Assembly (NCBI GenBank): GCA_024235715.1
Contig: JACKLW010000019.1
Location: forward strand, 1-64,000
DNA length: 64,000 bases
Direction: 5' to 3'
Source: Accumulibacter sp.
GTDB taxonomy: Bacteria; Pseudomonadota; Gammaproteobacteria; Burkholderiales; Rhodocyclaceae
The notes beneath the pieces were generated by a model that was not told the DNA's origin, did not search any database, and saw nothing but the letters and a program-made list of their open reading frames with translations. A program made the position numbers and the translations under genes. Each line of letters opens with the position of its first letter. The first letter of the stretch is position 1. This document shows positions 1-9,139 of the stretch, piece by piece.

Positions 1-55
1 GGCCGTAACTCGGTAGAGATTTGCAAACTCTTGATTTTCCTTGCTAGTTATCCGT

Positions 56-71
56 TGGTGCGATTCGTGCT
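56..71 (+). promoter_or_regulatory. Candidate sigma-54 (-24/-12) promoter of the CHRD PEP-CTERM gene
   Basis: The stretch reads TGGTGCGATTCGTGCT. It keeps GG and GC separated by exactly 10 bases, plus CG after the -24 core and TGCT at -12, as in the consensus TGGCACG-N4-TTGCW. It lies 94 bases before the ATG at 165. The window encodes PrsR, a sigma-54 activator of the PEP-CTERM system, and the other PEP-CTERM gene (61012) has an even better match. The activator site would fall upstream of the window edge. Confidence 0.6.
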
Positions 72-164
72 TTACGTCCGCAGTTGCCTTGAAACTGGCG
101 ACGATTGCATCCCTTCCCATTGCTTCCAGTTTGACGCTTCGCTCACACCACACCAGGAGGTGCT

Positions 165-755
165 ATGAAACGTTCACTATGCGTTTTCACCATGGCCGCG
201 TCGATGCTTGCCGCCGCGCCGCTCGCCCAGGCGACGATCATCACCTACCGGGCGGAACTCAGCGGCGCGAACGAGGCACCGCCGAATGCATCGCCAGGCA
301 CCGGCAGTGCGATAGTCGTTACCAACGACGTGGCCAACACCATGAGCATCCATGCCAGCTTCTCCGGGCTGGACGGGGCAGTTACCGCTGCCCATGTTCA
401 TTGCTGCACGGCGGTGCCCTTTGCGGGGACCGCGGGAGTGGCTACCACGACGCCGACCTTCGTCGGCTTTCCGCTGGGCGTTACGGCCGGTACCTATGAC
501 ACGGTTCTCGACATGCTGCTGGCAGGTTCATACAACCCGTCTTTCGTCGCCGCCCATGGCGGGACGCCGGCGAGTGCCGGGGCCTTCCTGTTCGCGGGCA
601 TGCCGCTTGGCGGGTCGTATCTCAACATCCATACGACTGCATTTCCGGGTGGGGAAATCCGCGGCTTCCTGACGCAGGTTCCGGAGCCCGCCAGTCTTGC
701 TCTTCTCGGTCTTGGCCTGGCCGGACTTGGCGTCATCCGCCGCAAGAGCGCGTAG
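165..755 (+). CDS. CHRD-domain PEP-CTERM secreted protein
   Basis: A 196-residue exported protein. Residues 1-23 form a signal peptide ending after AQA. The middle is a CHRD-type domain (YRAELSGANEAPP near the start, then the AAHVHCC stretch and the late FPGGEIRG motif), a fold seen in chordin and many bacterial secreted proteins. The C-terminus is a classic exosortase sorting signal: PEP at 173-175, a hydrophobic span, then RRK. It should therefore be exported, cut by an exosortase and anchored or released at the surface. The start ATG follows CAGGAGG. The gene is monocistronic, with a sigma-54-like promoter upstream and a hairpin downstream. Confidence 0.9.
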   Translation: MKRSLCVFTMAASMLAAAPLAQATIITYRAELSGANEAPPNASPGTGSAIVVTNDVANTMSIHASFSGLDGAVTAAHVHCCTAVPFAGTAGVATTTPTFVGFPLGVTAGTYDTVLDMLLAGSYNPSFVAAHGGTPASAGAFLFAGMPLGGSYLNIHTTAFPGGEIRGFLTQVPEPASLALLGLGLAGLGVIRRKSA

Positions 756-786
756 CCGCGATTCCTTCATCGACGAGCGCGGGACG

Positions 787-813
787 GGCGCCGCCTAGCG
801 CGCCGGCGGCGCC
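787..813. terminator. Hairpin between convergent genes
   Basis: GGCGCCGCC (787-795) and GGCGGCGCC (805-813) form a perfect 9-bp stem with a 9-base loop. It overlaps the stop codon of the leftward regulator gene and sits about 30 bases past the stop of the rightward CHRD gene. No T-tract follows on either strand, so it may be an mRNA 3'-end stabiliser or a weak bidirectional terminator. Confidence 0.45.
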
Positions 814-2303
814 TGGCCGGCATCTTGCTGGTGCCGCCAGCGCCGTTCGATGACCCCGCACAATGTCGCGGCAGCGGCCTCGATGGTCGGCGTATCGATG
901 GCGGCGAAACCGAGCACCATGCCCGAACGGCGATGTGCGGGCTCGGCGTAGTACATCGACAGCGGCCGCAGGACGATGCCGGCTTCGAGCATCTCCCGGG
1001 ACAGCGCCAGGTCGTCGCCCGGCTGGTTGAAAAAGTAGGGGAGGTGCAAACCCGCCAGGCCGCCGGTCGTTCTCACCAGATCGCCTAGTCGCGACTCGAT
1101 GGCCCTGCGCAGCACACTGCGGCGTTCCTCGTAGATACCGCGAACTCGCTTGAGGTGAGTGCCCAGGTGCCCCGCGTCGATGAACTCGGCGAGCGCGGCC
1201 TGTTCGATCATGCGGCCTTCCCTGTAGAGTTCGGCATTGCCGATGGCGAAGGCTTCTGCCAGCTGTTCGGGGACCACCAGATAGGCCAGGCGCAGTCCCG
1301 GAAACATGGTCTTGCTGAAGGTGCCGAGATAGATCACCCGCGGCGACCGCGCCTGGCCGAACAGTGAGCCGATGATGTAGGGGTGATAGCGGATCTCGTT
1401 GTCGTAGTCATCCTCGATTACCCAGGCGTTGTGCGCGTCCGCCAGTTCGAGCAACTGCATGCGCCGGCTCAGCGACATGACCACGCCGCTGGGGTACTGG
1501 CTCGAGGGGGAAACGAAGATCAGGCGCGGCGGCGCCGATGCTCCCGGCGGTGGCAGCGAAATGCCTTCCTCATCGACGGCGAGCGCTTCGATCTGCAGGC
1601 CATTGGCGCGCAGGACATTGTTCGCGCCCCAGTATCCCGGGTCCTCCATCCAGACGCGATCAGCCACGTCGCAGAGCATGCGTGCGCAGAGGTCGATGGC
1701 CTGATGCGAGCCGTTCAGTATGAGGATCTGCCGCGGCGAACAGTTCATGTGTCGGGAAGCACGCAGATAATCGGCGAGCACCGCTTTCAGCGGCCCGTAG
1801 CCGCCGTGGCTGTAGCGCGCCAGGTGGCGCTGTTCGAAGCGAATGTTCTTCGCCAGCAGGCGTCGCCAGGTCGAGAAGGGAAAGAGGCCGACGTCGGGCG
1901 CTCCCGGCACGAAGGCGCCGCCCTGTATGCGGCTGCTGGTGGCGTGCCGTGCGATCGCGCTCCCCCGGCGCGAGAGGCTCTTTACCTGCGCCGGCGGAAA
2001 CGCCTGGCGGCTGTGTCCGGGCACTGCGGCCGGCAAGGCTTCCGAGACCAGGGTGCCGGAACCGCCGCGGCTTTGCAGATAGCCCTCGACGAGGAGTTGC
2101 TCGTAGACCCTGACCAGAGTGCTGCGGCTGACGGCCAGTTCGCTGGCCAGGTGCCGGGTCGGCGGCAGCGCACTGCCTGACGGCAGGTCGCCGTCCAGAA
2201 TCAGCCGCCTGAGCGCCAGGTGCAAGGCCGCCTGGGCGCGCGACCTCTTTGATTCGTTTTCGAAGCGTTCCCTGATGAGTTCCGTGCACAGCGATTTGTC
2301 CAT
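795..2303 (-). CDS. MocR/GabR-family transcriptional regulator (GntR wHTH + aminotransferase-like domain)
   Basis: A 502-residue chimeric regulator. Residues about 20-90 are a GntR-type winged helix (LPPTRHLASELAVSRSTL). Residues 125-490 are a fold-type I PLP domain with VIEDDYDNEIRY near 296 and the PLP lysine K331 in GTFSKTMFPGLR. MocR proteins use this domain to sense PLP adducts of amino acids; GabR senses GABA-PLP and activates gabTD. It is divergent from gabD-gabT, and a direct-repeat site that contains the reverse complement of the GabR half-site ATACCA lies 15 bases before its start. It probably represses itself and activates gabD and the TRAP operon. The start codon lacks a clear ribosome site, so a short leader or another start is possible. 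PdxR or TauR are less likely given the neighbours. Confidence 0.9.
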   Translation of the reverse strand: MDKSLCTELIRERFENESKRSRAQAALHLALRRLILDGDLPSGSALPPTRHLASELAVSRSTLVRVYEQLLVEGYLQSRGGSGTLVSEALPAAVPGHSRQAFPPAQVKSLSRRGSAIARHATSSRIQGGAFVPGAPDVGLFPFSTWRRLLAKNIRFEQRHLARYSHGGYGPLKAVLADYLRASRHMNCSPRQILILNGSHQAIDLCARMLCDVADRVWMEDPGYWGANNVLRANGLQIEALAVDEEGISLPPPGASAPPRLIFVSPSSQYPSGVVMSLSRRMQLLELADAHNAWVIEDDYDNEIRYHPYIIGSLFGQARSPRVIYLGTFSKTMFPGLRLAYLVVPEQLAEAFAIGNAELYREGRMIEQAALAEFIDAGHLGTHLKRVRGIYEERRSVLRRAIESRLGDLVRTTGGLAGLHLPYFFNQPGDDLALSREMLEAGIVLRPLSMYYAEPAHRRSGMVLGFAAIDTPTIEAAAATLCGVIERRWRHQQDAGQAPPAR

Positions 2304-2317
2304 CGATGCTTGGGCCG

Positions 2318-2378
2318 AATTGGTATCAGAGTTATGTAACTAATTGGTTCGATTGTGCGCCGCTTCCGCGAGTACAGT
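2318..2378 (+). promoter_or_regulatory. GabR-like operator and gabD promoter (site A)
   Basis: AATTGGT occurs at 2318-2324 and again at 2342-2348, a 24-bp direct repeat. The first copy extends to ATTGGTATCAGA, which includes TGGTAT, the complement of the B. subtilis GabR half-site ATACCA. A likely -10 element, TACAGT, lies at 2373-2378, exactly 55 bases after the site start. The -35 region (2350-2355) is poor, as expected for an activated promoter. Between the repeats, GTTATGTAAC (2331-2340) is a small inverted repeat. The same layout recurs at 15812. Confidence 0.7.
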
Positions 2379-2464
2379 CAATGCGGGATGGCGGGTTCTG
2401 GCGGCCGCGGCTGTCCGGCATCTGCGGGTTTCGCGAAACGAGTGCGCCAGAAGGAGAAACAGCC

Positions 2465-3919
2465 GTGCAAATCACCGATACGACACTGCTCAAGCAACTG
2501 TGCTGCATCGATGGCCAATGGGTCGAAGCCGACAGTGGCCGGCGCTTTCCGGTCGTCAACCCGGCCAGCGGCGAACAGCTGGCGACGGTGCCGGATATGG
2601 GCGCCGACGAAACACGTCGGGCAATCGAGGCGGCGCGCGTTGCCCAGCCGGGCTGGCGGGCGAGGACTGCCGGCGAGCGGGCCAGGATTCTGCGTCGCTG
2701 GTTCGACCTGTTGCTTGCCAATCAGGAAGACCTGGCGCAACTGATGACCGCCGAGCAGGGCAAGCCGCTCGCCGAGTCGCGTGGCGAGATTGCCTACGCT
2801 GCGTCGTTCATCGAATGGTTCGCCGAGGAAGGCAAGCGCGTGTACGGCGACATCATTCCGCCGCATCATGCCGACAAACGTGTTCTGGTGACCAAGGAAG
2901 CGATCGGCGTCTGCGCGGCCATTACGCCGTGGAATTTTCCTGCGGCGATGATTACCCGCAAGGTGGGCCCGGCGCTGGCCGCCGGCTGCTGCGTGGTGCT
3001 CAAGCCGGCCGAAGCGACCCCGCTCTCGGCGCTGGCGCTTGCTGAACTTGCCGAACGGGCAGGGCTTCCCGCCGGGGTTTTCAACGTTGTCACCGGCGAC
3101 GCGCCGGCGATCGGCGGCGAGCTCTGCGCCAATCCGACGGTACGCAAGCTCAGTTTCACCGGTTCGACCGAAATCGGGCGGATTCTCATGCAGCAATGCG
3201 CGCCGACGATCAAGAAGCTGTCGCTGGAGCTGGGCGGCAACGCGCCATTCATCGTCTTCGACGACGCCGACCTGGACGCAGCGGTACAGGGTGCGATTCT
3301 CTCGAAGTATCGCAACGCGGGCCAGACCTGCGTCTGCGCCAACCGTCTGCTCGTGCAGGAGGGTGTTTACGACGCCTTCGTCGACAAGCTCGGCGCTGCC
3401 GTTGCCGGACTGCGCGTCGGCAACGGCGTCGATGAGGGGGTCACCCAGGGTCCGCTGATCGACGCCGCGGCGATCGCCAAGGTCGAGGAACTGGTCGACG
3501 ATGCGCGCAGCAAGGGCGCGCGCGTGGTCTGTGGCGGCAAGCGCCACAGTCTGGGCCGAACCTATTACGAGCCGACGATTCTCGCCGGCGTGACGCCAGC
3601 GATGCGCATCGCGCGCGAGGAAGTGTTCGGGCCGGTGGCGCCCGTCTTTGCCTTCAAGACCGAGGCCGAGGCGGTGGCCATGGCCAACAATACCGAGTAC
3701 GGCCTGGCTTCTTACTTCTACACCGAGAATCTGGCGCGCAGCATGCGCGTGTCGAGCGCGCTGGAGTACGGCATCGTCGGCGTCAACACCGGCCTGATCT
3801 CGACCGAGGTGGCGCCGTTCGGGGGCATGAAGTCTTCCGGGCTGGGCCGCGAGGGTTCCAAGTACGGTATCGAGGACTATCTGGAGATCAAGCACGTCTG
3901 CATCGGCGGGATCGCTTGA
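2465..3919 (+). CDS. gabD: Succinate-semialdehyde dehydrogenase (NADP+)
   Basis: An aldehyde dehydrogenase of 484 residues, the usual GabD length. It would oxidise succinate semialdehyde to succinate with NAD(P)+. Visible motifs are TPWNFP (154-159), FTGST at 231-235, the general base E255 in LELGGNAP and the nucleophile C289 in NAGQTCVCANR. I chose the GTG at 2465 because GGAG lies just before it and homology starts there; the frame is open further upstream but that part does not resemble the family. It is first in the operon behind the MocR-type regulator and is followed 47 bases later by gabT, its natural partner. The VCAN residues after the cysteine fit SSADH; glutarate-semialdehyde dehydrogenase cannot be excluded. 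Confidence 0.93.
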   Translation: MQITDTTLLKQLCCIDGQWVEADSGRRFPVVNPASGEQLATVPDMGADETRRAIEAARVAQPGWRARTAGERARILRRWFDLLLANQEDLAQLMTAEQGKPLAESRGEIAYAASFIEWFAEEGKRVYGDIIPPHHADKRVLVTKEAIGVCAAITPWNFPAAMITRKVGPALAAGCCVVLKPAEATPLSALALAELAERAGLPAGVFNVVTGDAPAIGGELCANPTVRKLSFTGSTEIGRILMQQCAPTIKKLSLELGGNAPFIVFDDADLDAAVQGAILSKYRNAGQTCVCANRLLVQEGVYDAFVDKLGAAVAGLRVGNGVDEGVTQGPLIDAAAIAKVEELVDDARSKGARVVCGGKRHSLGRTYYEPTILAGVTPAMRIAREEVFGPVAPVFAFKTEAEAVAMANNTEYGLASYFYTENLARSMRVSSALEYGIVGVNTGLISTEVAPFGGMKSSGLGREGSKYGIEDYLEIKHVCIGGIA

Positions 3920-3966
3920 GCCTGGTCGAGATTGATTGCACCCAAGAAAATGCACAGGAGAGAGAA

Positions 3967-5274
3967 ATGAACGCACGTAACGAAAAGCCGACCGTACAAA
4001 GCAACGCCGAGCTGATGGCCAGGCGCCAGGCAGCCTTGCCGAGAGGCGTCGGGCAGGGACATCCGGTCTTTGCCGAAAGCGCGCAGAACGCGGAGATCTG
4101 GGACGTCGAGGGCCGTCGCTGGATCGACTTCTGCGCCGGCATCGCAGTGGTCAACACCGGGCATTGCCATCCGCGGGTCGTCGCTGCGGCACGCGAGCAG
4201 CTGGAAGCATTTACACACACCTGTTTCCAGGTGGTGGCCTACGAGTCCTACGTCGAACTCTGCGAGCGGCTCAATGCCGGCGCACCGGGCAGCACGCCGA
4301 AGAAGTCCTTTCTGGTCAACACGGGTGCCGAAGCGGTCGAGAACGCGGTGAAGATCGCCCGCGCGGCAACCGGCCGCACCGGCCTGATTGCCTTCGGTGG
4401 TGGCTTTCATGGGCGCACCATGTTCGGGCTGGCGCTGACCGGCAAGGTGGCTCCTTACAAGGTCAAGTTCGGGCCGTTTCCGGGCGGGATATTTCATGTG
4501 CCGTTTCCGAATGCGCTGCACGGTATTTCGGAGGACGATTCGATTGCGGCCATCGAACGCCTGTTTGCCTACAGCATCGAACCGTCGGACGTCGGCGCGA
4601 TCGTTATCGAACCGGTGCAGGGGGAAGGTGGCTATCTGCCGGCGCCGCCCGATTTTCTGCGCCGCCTGCGGACGCTTTGCGACACGCACGGGATCCTGCT
4701 GGTAGCCGACGAGGTGCAGTGCGGCATCGCCCGTTGCGGCAAGCTGTTCGCCTGCGAACACTACGGTATCGAGCCCGACATCATCACCCTGGCCAAGGGA
4801 CTCGGCGGCGGCTTGCCGGTGGCGGCGGTTGTCGGCAAGGCGGAGATCATGGATGCTGCCGAAGTCGGCGGCCTCGGTTCGACCTACGCCGGCAGTCCGG
4901 TAGCGGTTGCCGGTGCCCTGGCGGTGCTCGACGTCGTCGAGGAGGAAGACCTCTGCAGCCGTTCGATGGCGCTCGGCGAACGCATGCGCGGCAGATTCGA
5001 TGCCATGAAGAAGAAGTATTCGAGCATTGCCGACGTGCGAGGACTCGGGGCGATGACCGCGGTGGAGTTCTGCCGCAACGGGGATCCGCGACAACCGGCC
5101 GCCGACATGGCTGCCGCACTGAAAAACGAAGCGGCGAAACGCGGCTTGCTGTTGCTGTTGTGCGGCGCGCACGGTAATGTACTACGGGTAATGATCCCGT
5201 TGACGATCCCCGAGGCGCTTCTGGACGAGGGCCTGGATGTCATCGAAGCCTCGCTGCAGGCGATTGGCGCCTGA
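3967..5274 (+). CDS. gabT: 4-aminobutyrate aminotransferase
   Basis: A class III PLP aminotransferase of 435 residues. It would move the amino group of GABA (or 5-aminovalerate) to 2-oxoglutarate, giving succinate semialdehyde for GabD. Family features: FCAGIAVVNTGHCHP near 57, the NTGAEAVENAVKIAR stretch, ADEVQCG around 247 and the PLP lysine K277 in LAKGLGGGLP. The ATG at 3967 follows AGGAGAG; a TTG in frame at 3916 that overlaps the gabD stop is less likely. Cotranscription with gabD is likely. It could also act on other omega-amino acids produced by the decarboxylase and amidase downstream. Confidence 0.92.
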   Translation: MNARNEKPTVQSNAELMARRQAALPRGVGQGHPVFAESAQNAEIWDVEGRRWIDFCAGIAVVNTGHCHPRVVAAAREQLEAFTHTCFQVVAYESYVELCERLNAGAPGSTPKKSFLVNTGAEAVENAVKIARAATGRTGLIAFGGGFHGRTMFGLALTGKVAPYKVKFGPFPGGIFHVPFPNALHGISEDDSIAAIERLFAYSIEPSDVGAIVIEPVQGEGGYLPAPPDFLRRLRTLCDTHGILLVADEVQCGIARCGKLFACEHYGIEPDIITLAKGLGGGLPVAAVVGKAEIMDAAEVGGLGSTYAGSPVAVAGALAVLDVVEEEDLCSRSMALGERMRGRFDAMKKKYSSIADVRGLGAMTAVEFCRNGDPRQPAADMAAALKNEAAKRGLLLLLCGAHGNVLRVMIPLTIPEALLDEGLDVIEASLQAIGA

Positions 5275-5440
5275 GTGTGCTGTCCTGGCCGGGATGCCGT
5301 TCGGCGTTCCGGCCTTGTCCGGCGGCGCACATCTGCCAGCTACCGCCCGTTCTGATCCGGTTGAGTTCGGTACACCGGAGCGTGACGTCGATTCGACAGA
5401 TTATCGTACCGATACCTAAAGCGGCAGGAGAGCCCATTTC

Positions 5441-6439
5441 ATGATTCCTTTTTCGATCGCCGGCATCCAGATGAACGTCTCGATGGAGCGCGAGAACATC
5501 ACCGCGATGGGACACAAGCTGGACGTCGTCATGGCCCGCTTCCCGTGGGTGCAGATGGTCGTCTTCAGCGAACTGTCCGCCTACGGGCCGGCGCCCTATC
5601 ATGCACAGCCGACGGGCGGGCCGGCCGAGCAGATCTTCTGCCAGATGGCTGCCAGGCACGGCCTCTGGCTGTTGCCGGGCTCGATGTTCGAGCGTGTTGG
5701 TGACGACATCTACAACACCACCTCGGTGATCGATCCGAACGGGAAAGTGGTGGCCCGCTACCGCAAGATGTTCCCCTTCCTGCCCTACGAAATGGGTATC
5801 AAGCCGGGGACCGATTTCTGCGTGTTTGACGTGCCCGACATCGGGCGCTTCGGCGTTTCCATCTGCTACGACATGTGGTTTCCGGAAACGACGCGCACGC
5901 TGGTTTCGATGGGCGCCGAATGCATTCTCCATCCGACGATGACCGACACCATCGACCGCGACGTCGAACTGCCGATTGCCCGCGCCAGCGCGACGATCAA
6001 TCAGTGCTACTTTTTCGATATCAACGGCGTCGGCGACTGCGGTACCGGTCATTCGATCGTCGTCGGTCCTTCAGGCTACGTCATTCATGTGGCCGGCGGC
6101 GGTGAAGAAATCATTCCGGTGGAGATTGATCTGTCGCGGGTGCGTCGCGAACGCGAGGTCGGCATCCGTGGCCTGGGTCAGACGCTCAAGAGTTTCCGTG
6201 ACCGGCCGATCGAATTTCCGGTCTACCAGAAGCACCTCGGCAAACAGGAGGACTATCTGAACAGCCTCGGGCCGCTGATCAAACCGGGTCGCGGATCGCG
6301 TCGCGAAGCGGCCGTCCTGCCCGAGGGCGCGGTTGCCGGACCGGACGGTGCCATCATCCAGGTGGCCGACCTGAAGACGAATATCGATGTCGGTGTTTCA
6401 CCGATGGAGAACGCAGCACCGTACCACGCTGGTCCGTGA
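5441..6439 (+). CDS. Nitrilase-superfamily carbon-nitrogen hydrolase (amidase type)
   Basis: A 332-residue hydrolase with the full catalytic set: E44 (FSELSAYG), K109 (YRKMFPF), a second glutamate E117 and the nucleophile C142 (ICYDMWFPE). The family hydrolyses amides, nitriles or N-carbamoyl amines. The CYDMWFPE context resembles amidases more than true nitrilases. A tail of about 60 residues beyond the core (from about 265) is unusual. It is preceded by a 166-base gap after gabT with AGGAGAG before the ATG, so it may have its own start of transcription. Next to gabTD, an arylamidase- or omega-amidase-like role releasing an amino acid is attractive, but the substrate is not known. Confidence 0.8.
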   Translation: MIPFSIAGIQMNVSMERENITAMGHKLDVVMARFPWVQMVVFSELSAYGPAPYHAQPTGGPAEQIFCQMAARHGLWLLPGSMFERVGDDIYNTTSVIDPNGKVVARYRKMFPFLPYEMGIKPGTDFCVFDVPDIGRFGVSICYDMWFPETTRTLVSMGAECILHPTMTDTIDRDVELPIARASATINQCYFFDINGVGDCGTGHSIVVGPSGYVIHVAGGGEEIIPVEIDLSRVRREREVGIRGLGQTLKSFRDRPIEFPVYQKHLGKQEDYLNSLGPLIKPGRGSRREAAVLPEGAVAGPDGAIIQVADLKTNIDVGVSPMENAAPYHAGP

Positions 6440-6602
6440 GCAGCTGGACTGGCGGAAGAAAGAGGGTGAGCCAGTGAGTACCGGGATGATCATCGTCGGA
6501 CTGGTCATCGGCACCGTCCTTGGATTCGGGATTTTTGCGATACAGCAGCGCCGACGGAACGAAGTACCCCAGAAAAATACATCGCCTCAGAGGAGACAAG
6601 AG

Positions 6603-8078
6603 ATGACCCAAGAGAAGCCCACGATGCCGACGATCACCAGCATGTCGGACTTGCGACTGTTCTTCCATCGCAACAAGCGCCCCATCTACTTCATCAGTGC
6701 CACCAACTTCAATCTGGCGGGCATGGATGAAAGGGTGCCGTACTTCAAGCACATCAACTATATCGACTGCTACGACGGTCGCCATCCGAACGTCTTCGTC
6801 CCCAGCGAGCAAGCGCATCCCGAGTTCGAGGGCATCGAGGACATCAACAACTATCTGCTGCAGAACAAGGAGGTCATCGACTACATCAAGGGGCGCGGTG
6901 GCGACCCGGTTGCCGTCTTTCTGATGTTTGACGAGAAGACCGAGGAGCTGTGCAAGGAACTGGGCATCGAGCTATGGTTTCCGCCGGCGTCGCTGCGCAC
7001 GCGTTGCGACAACAAGATGGAAACGGTGCGCATCGGCAACAAGGCCGGCGTGCAGTCGGTACCCAACGTGCTCGCCAAGGTCGAAAGCTACGCGCAACTG
7101 CTCGAGCTGACCAGGGAACATGGGCTGGGCAATGATCTGGTGATCCAGTCTGCGTTCGGCGACTCCGGTCACACAACCTTCTTCATCTCCAACGAAGAGG
7201 AATGGAAGAAGTACGCCGACGAGATCGTCAAGGATCCCGAGGTCAAGGTGATGAAGCGCATCAACTGCCGTGGTGGCACGCTGGAAGCCTGCGTCACCCG
7301 TTGCGGCACGGTTGTCGGCCCGCTGCTCACCGAAATCGTTGGTGCCAAGGAGTTGACGCCCTACAAGGGGGGCTGGTGTGGCAACGAGGTATTCCCCGGA
7401 GCGTTCCCGGAAAAAGCGCGCATCAAGGCGCGCGACTCGGCCTATGCCTTCGGCAACCAGTTGCTCAAGGAGGGCTATCGAGGCTACTTCGACCTGGATT
7501 TCCTGATCGACCAGGATACCGAGGAAGTCTATCTGGGCGAGCTCAACCCGCGCGTCTGCGGCGCCAGCCCGATGACCAACCATGCCGCTTTCGCCTATGC
7601 CGATGCGCCGCTGTTCTTCTTCCACCTGCTTGAATTCAGTGGCGTCGACTTCGATCTCGATGTGGCGGCGATGAACGAGCGCTGGAAGAACCCCAAGTAC
7701 ATCGACAGCTGGAGCCAGCTGGTCATGAAGTACACCGACGAGGAAGTCGATATCGTCGACCAGGCGCCGGAATCGGGGATCTATCGCATGGACGATGCCG
7801 GCAACGTCAGCTTCCACCGTTTCGACTACCACCGCCTGGCCGTCGAAGGCGAACACGAGGCTTTCTGGCTGCGTATCACGGGTCCCGGTGACTACCGCTA
7901 CGAAGGTGCCGATCTGGGGATCCTGATCACCCGCGGTCGCTCGATGACCGAGGAGTTCAAGATCAATGCCCGCGCGGAAAACTGGATCCGCGGCATCAAG
8001 AACTTCTACAGGGGTCGCCCGCTGGATACGGCTGTCGCCGAACCCGTGCCGTCGGCCGGCGCGTTCAAGATCCTCTGA
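6603..8078 (+). CDS. ATP-grasp domain ligase of unknown substrate
   Basis: From the ATG at 6603 (after GAGGAGACAAGAG) the product has 491 residues. The centre carries ATP-grasp signatures: IQSAFGDSGHTTFF (the nucleotide-lid loop), an arginine-rich strand with CRGG and the metal-binding ELNPRVCGASP region. The family joins a carboxylate to an amine or thiol by way of an acyl phosphate. The frame is open upstream: a GTG at 6474 after GAGGGTG would add a 43-residue leader with a transmembrane segment (MIIVGLVIGTVLGFGIFAI) and a basic patch. Both starts are plausible. Its place between an amidase and a C45 hydrolase suggests a pathway that builds and then breaks an amide bond. I do not recognise a characterised homologue. 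Confidence 0.75.
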   Translation: MTQEKPTMPTITSMSDLRLFFHRNKRPIYFISATNFNLAGMDERVPYFKHINYIDCYDGRHPNVFVPSEQAHPEFEGIEDINNYLLQNKEVIDYIKGRGGDPVAVFLMFDEKTEELCKELGIELWFPPASLRTRCDNKMETVRIGNKAGVQSVPNVLAKVESYAQLLELTREHGLGNDLVIQSAFGDSGHTTFFISNEEEWKKYADEIVKDPEVKVMKRINCRGGTLEACVTRCGTVVGPLLTEIVGAKELTPYKGGWCGNEVFPGAFPEKARIKARDSAYAFGNQLLKEGYRGYFDLDFLIDQDTEEVYLGELNPRVCGASPMTNHAAFAYADAPLFFFHLLEFSGVDFDLDVAAMNERWKNPKYIDSWSQLVMKYTDEEVDIVDQAPESGIYRMDDAGNVSFHRFDYHRLAVEGEHEAFWLRITGPGDYRYEGADLGILITRGRSMTEEFKINARAENWIRGIKNFYRGRPLDTAVAEPVPSAGAFKIL

Positions 8079-8094
8079 TCGCCGGCCGAGGTCG

Positions 8095-9129
8095 GTGCCC
8101 CTCATCCAGGCCCAGTCACTGCTGTTTCGCGCCATGGAGGAAGCAAGTCCGGGCGCGATCTGGCAAGGGCTGTTCGCCGAGTTCTGGCCGTCGTATCGCC
8201 GCTGGTACCTGCAGGGCGGCGAGGCGGCGCGTCCCTACTATCTGCCCTGCGTACGGGCCCTTCGCGCCCACATGCCGGAACTGCTGCCGACCTACGAGCG
8301 GCTGAGCGAACTGGCGGGCGGCGGCGACCTGGAGGCCCGCTTCCTGGCGCTGTTCTGTCCGCCGCCGTACGTCACGGGCTGCTCGCAGCTGGTGTGGCCC
8401 GGTGAGCGGCCACTGCTGGTGCGCAACTACGACTACCCGCCGCAGCTCTGCGAAGGCGTGATCCTCAAGACCGCCTGGAACGGGCGTGCGGTGATTGGCC
8501 TCAGTGACTGCATGTGGGGCCTGCTCGACGGCATGAACGAGGATGGCCTTGCCGTGGCCTTGTCGTTTGGTGGTCGCCAGGAGGTCGGCGAAGGTTTCGG
8601 CGTGCCGCTCGTCTTGCGCTACGTTCTGGAAACCTGTACGCGCACCGAAGAAGCCTGCGCGGCACTGGCGCGGGTACCCGTGCATATGAGCTACAACGTG
8701 ACCGTCGTCGATCGTAGCAGCGAGTTCGCGACGGTCTTTCTGGCGCCGGGCAAGAGCGGAGACATTCGTCGCCTGGCGGCGGCGACGAACCACCAGAAGA
8801 AGGTCGAGTGGCATCAGCACGCCCGCGCCACGTCGACGGTCGAGCGCCTGCGGCGCCTGATGGAGATGCTGGACGACAGCGCGATGAGCGCCGAAGCGCT
8901 GATCGCTGCTTTCCTGCAAGCACCAATCTACTCGAACGCGTTTGCGCGCGGTCTCGGCACCCTTTACTCGGCGGCCTACTGGCCGAGCGACGGGCGCGCC
9001 GATTTCTTCTGGCCAGGAGGCGTCACCTGGTCACAGTCATTTGCCAATTTCAGCGTGGGCGAAAGGCTCATCGAATTTGGCAGTTCGCCACCGCCGCACA
9101 ACAATGCGCGAGGCATGGACCTGCGCTAG
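8095..9129 (+). CDS. C45-family Ntn-hydrolase (acyl-CoA:6-APA acyltransferase-like)
   Basis: A protein of about 344 residues of the C45 autoproteolytic acyltransferase/hydrolase family. The predicted nucleophile is C96 in VTGCSQL, followed 15 residues later by the family hallmark RNYDY (110-114). In fungal penicillin acyltransferase the precursor is cut at Gly102-Cys103; here Gly95-Cys96 is at an equivalent distance from the N-terminus, so self-cleavage into small and large subunits is expected. Relatives transfer or hydrolyse acyl groups on amines (beta-alanyl-dopamine hydrolase is one). I chose the GTG at 8095 because it follows GAGG and lies 16 bases after the previous stop; ATG 8134 is an alternative. 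The next gene starts 10 bases later. Confidence 0.8.
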   Translation: MPLIQAQSLLFRAMEEASPGAIWQGLFAEFWPSYRRWYLQGGEAARPYYLPCVRALRAHMPELLPTYERLSELAGGGDLEARFLALFCPPPYVTGCSQLVWPGERPLLVRNYDYPPQLCEGVILKTAWNGRAVIGLSDCMWGLLDGMNEDGLAVALSFGGRQEVGEGFGVPLVLRYVLETCTRTEEACAALARVPVHMSYNVTVVDRSSEFATVFLAPGKSGDIRRLAAATNHQKKVEWHQHARATSTVERLRRLMEMLDDSAMSAEALIAAFLQAPIYSNAFARGLGTLYSAAYWPSDGRADFFWPGGVTWSQSFANFSVGERLIEFGSSPPPHNNARGMDLR

Positions 9130-9139
9130 GAGACAAGCC

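Noticed and set aside
2378..3976. 532-residue open frame antisense to gabD
   Set aside because: No recognisable motif; gabD on the other strand has all catalytic residues.
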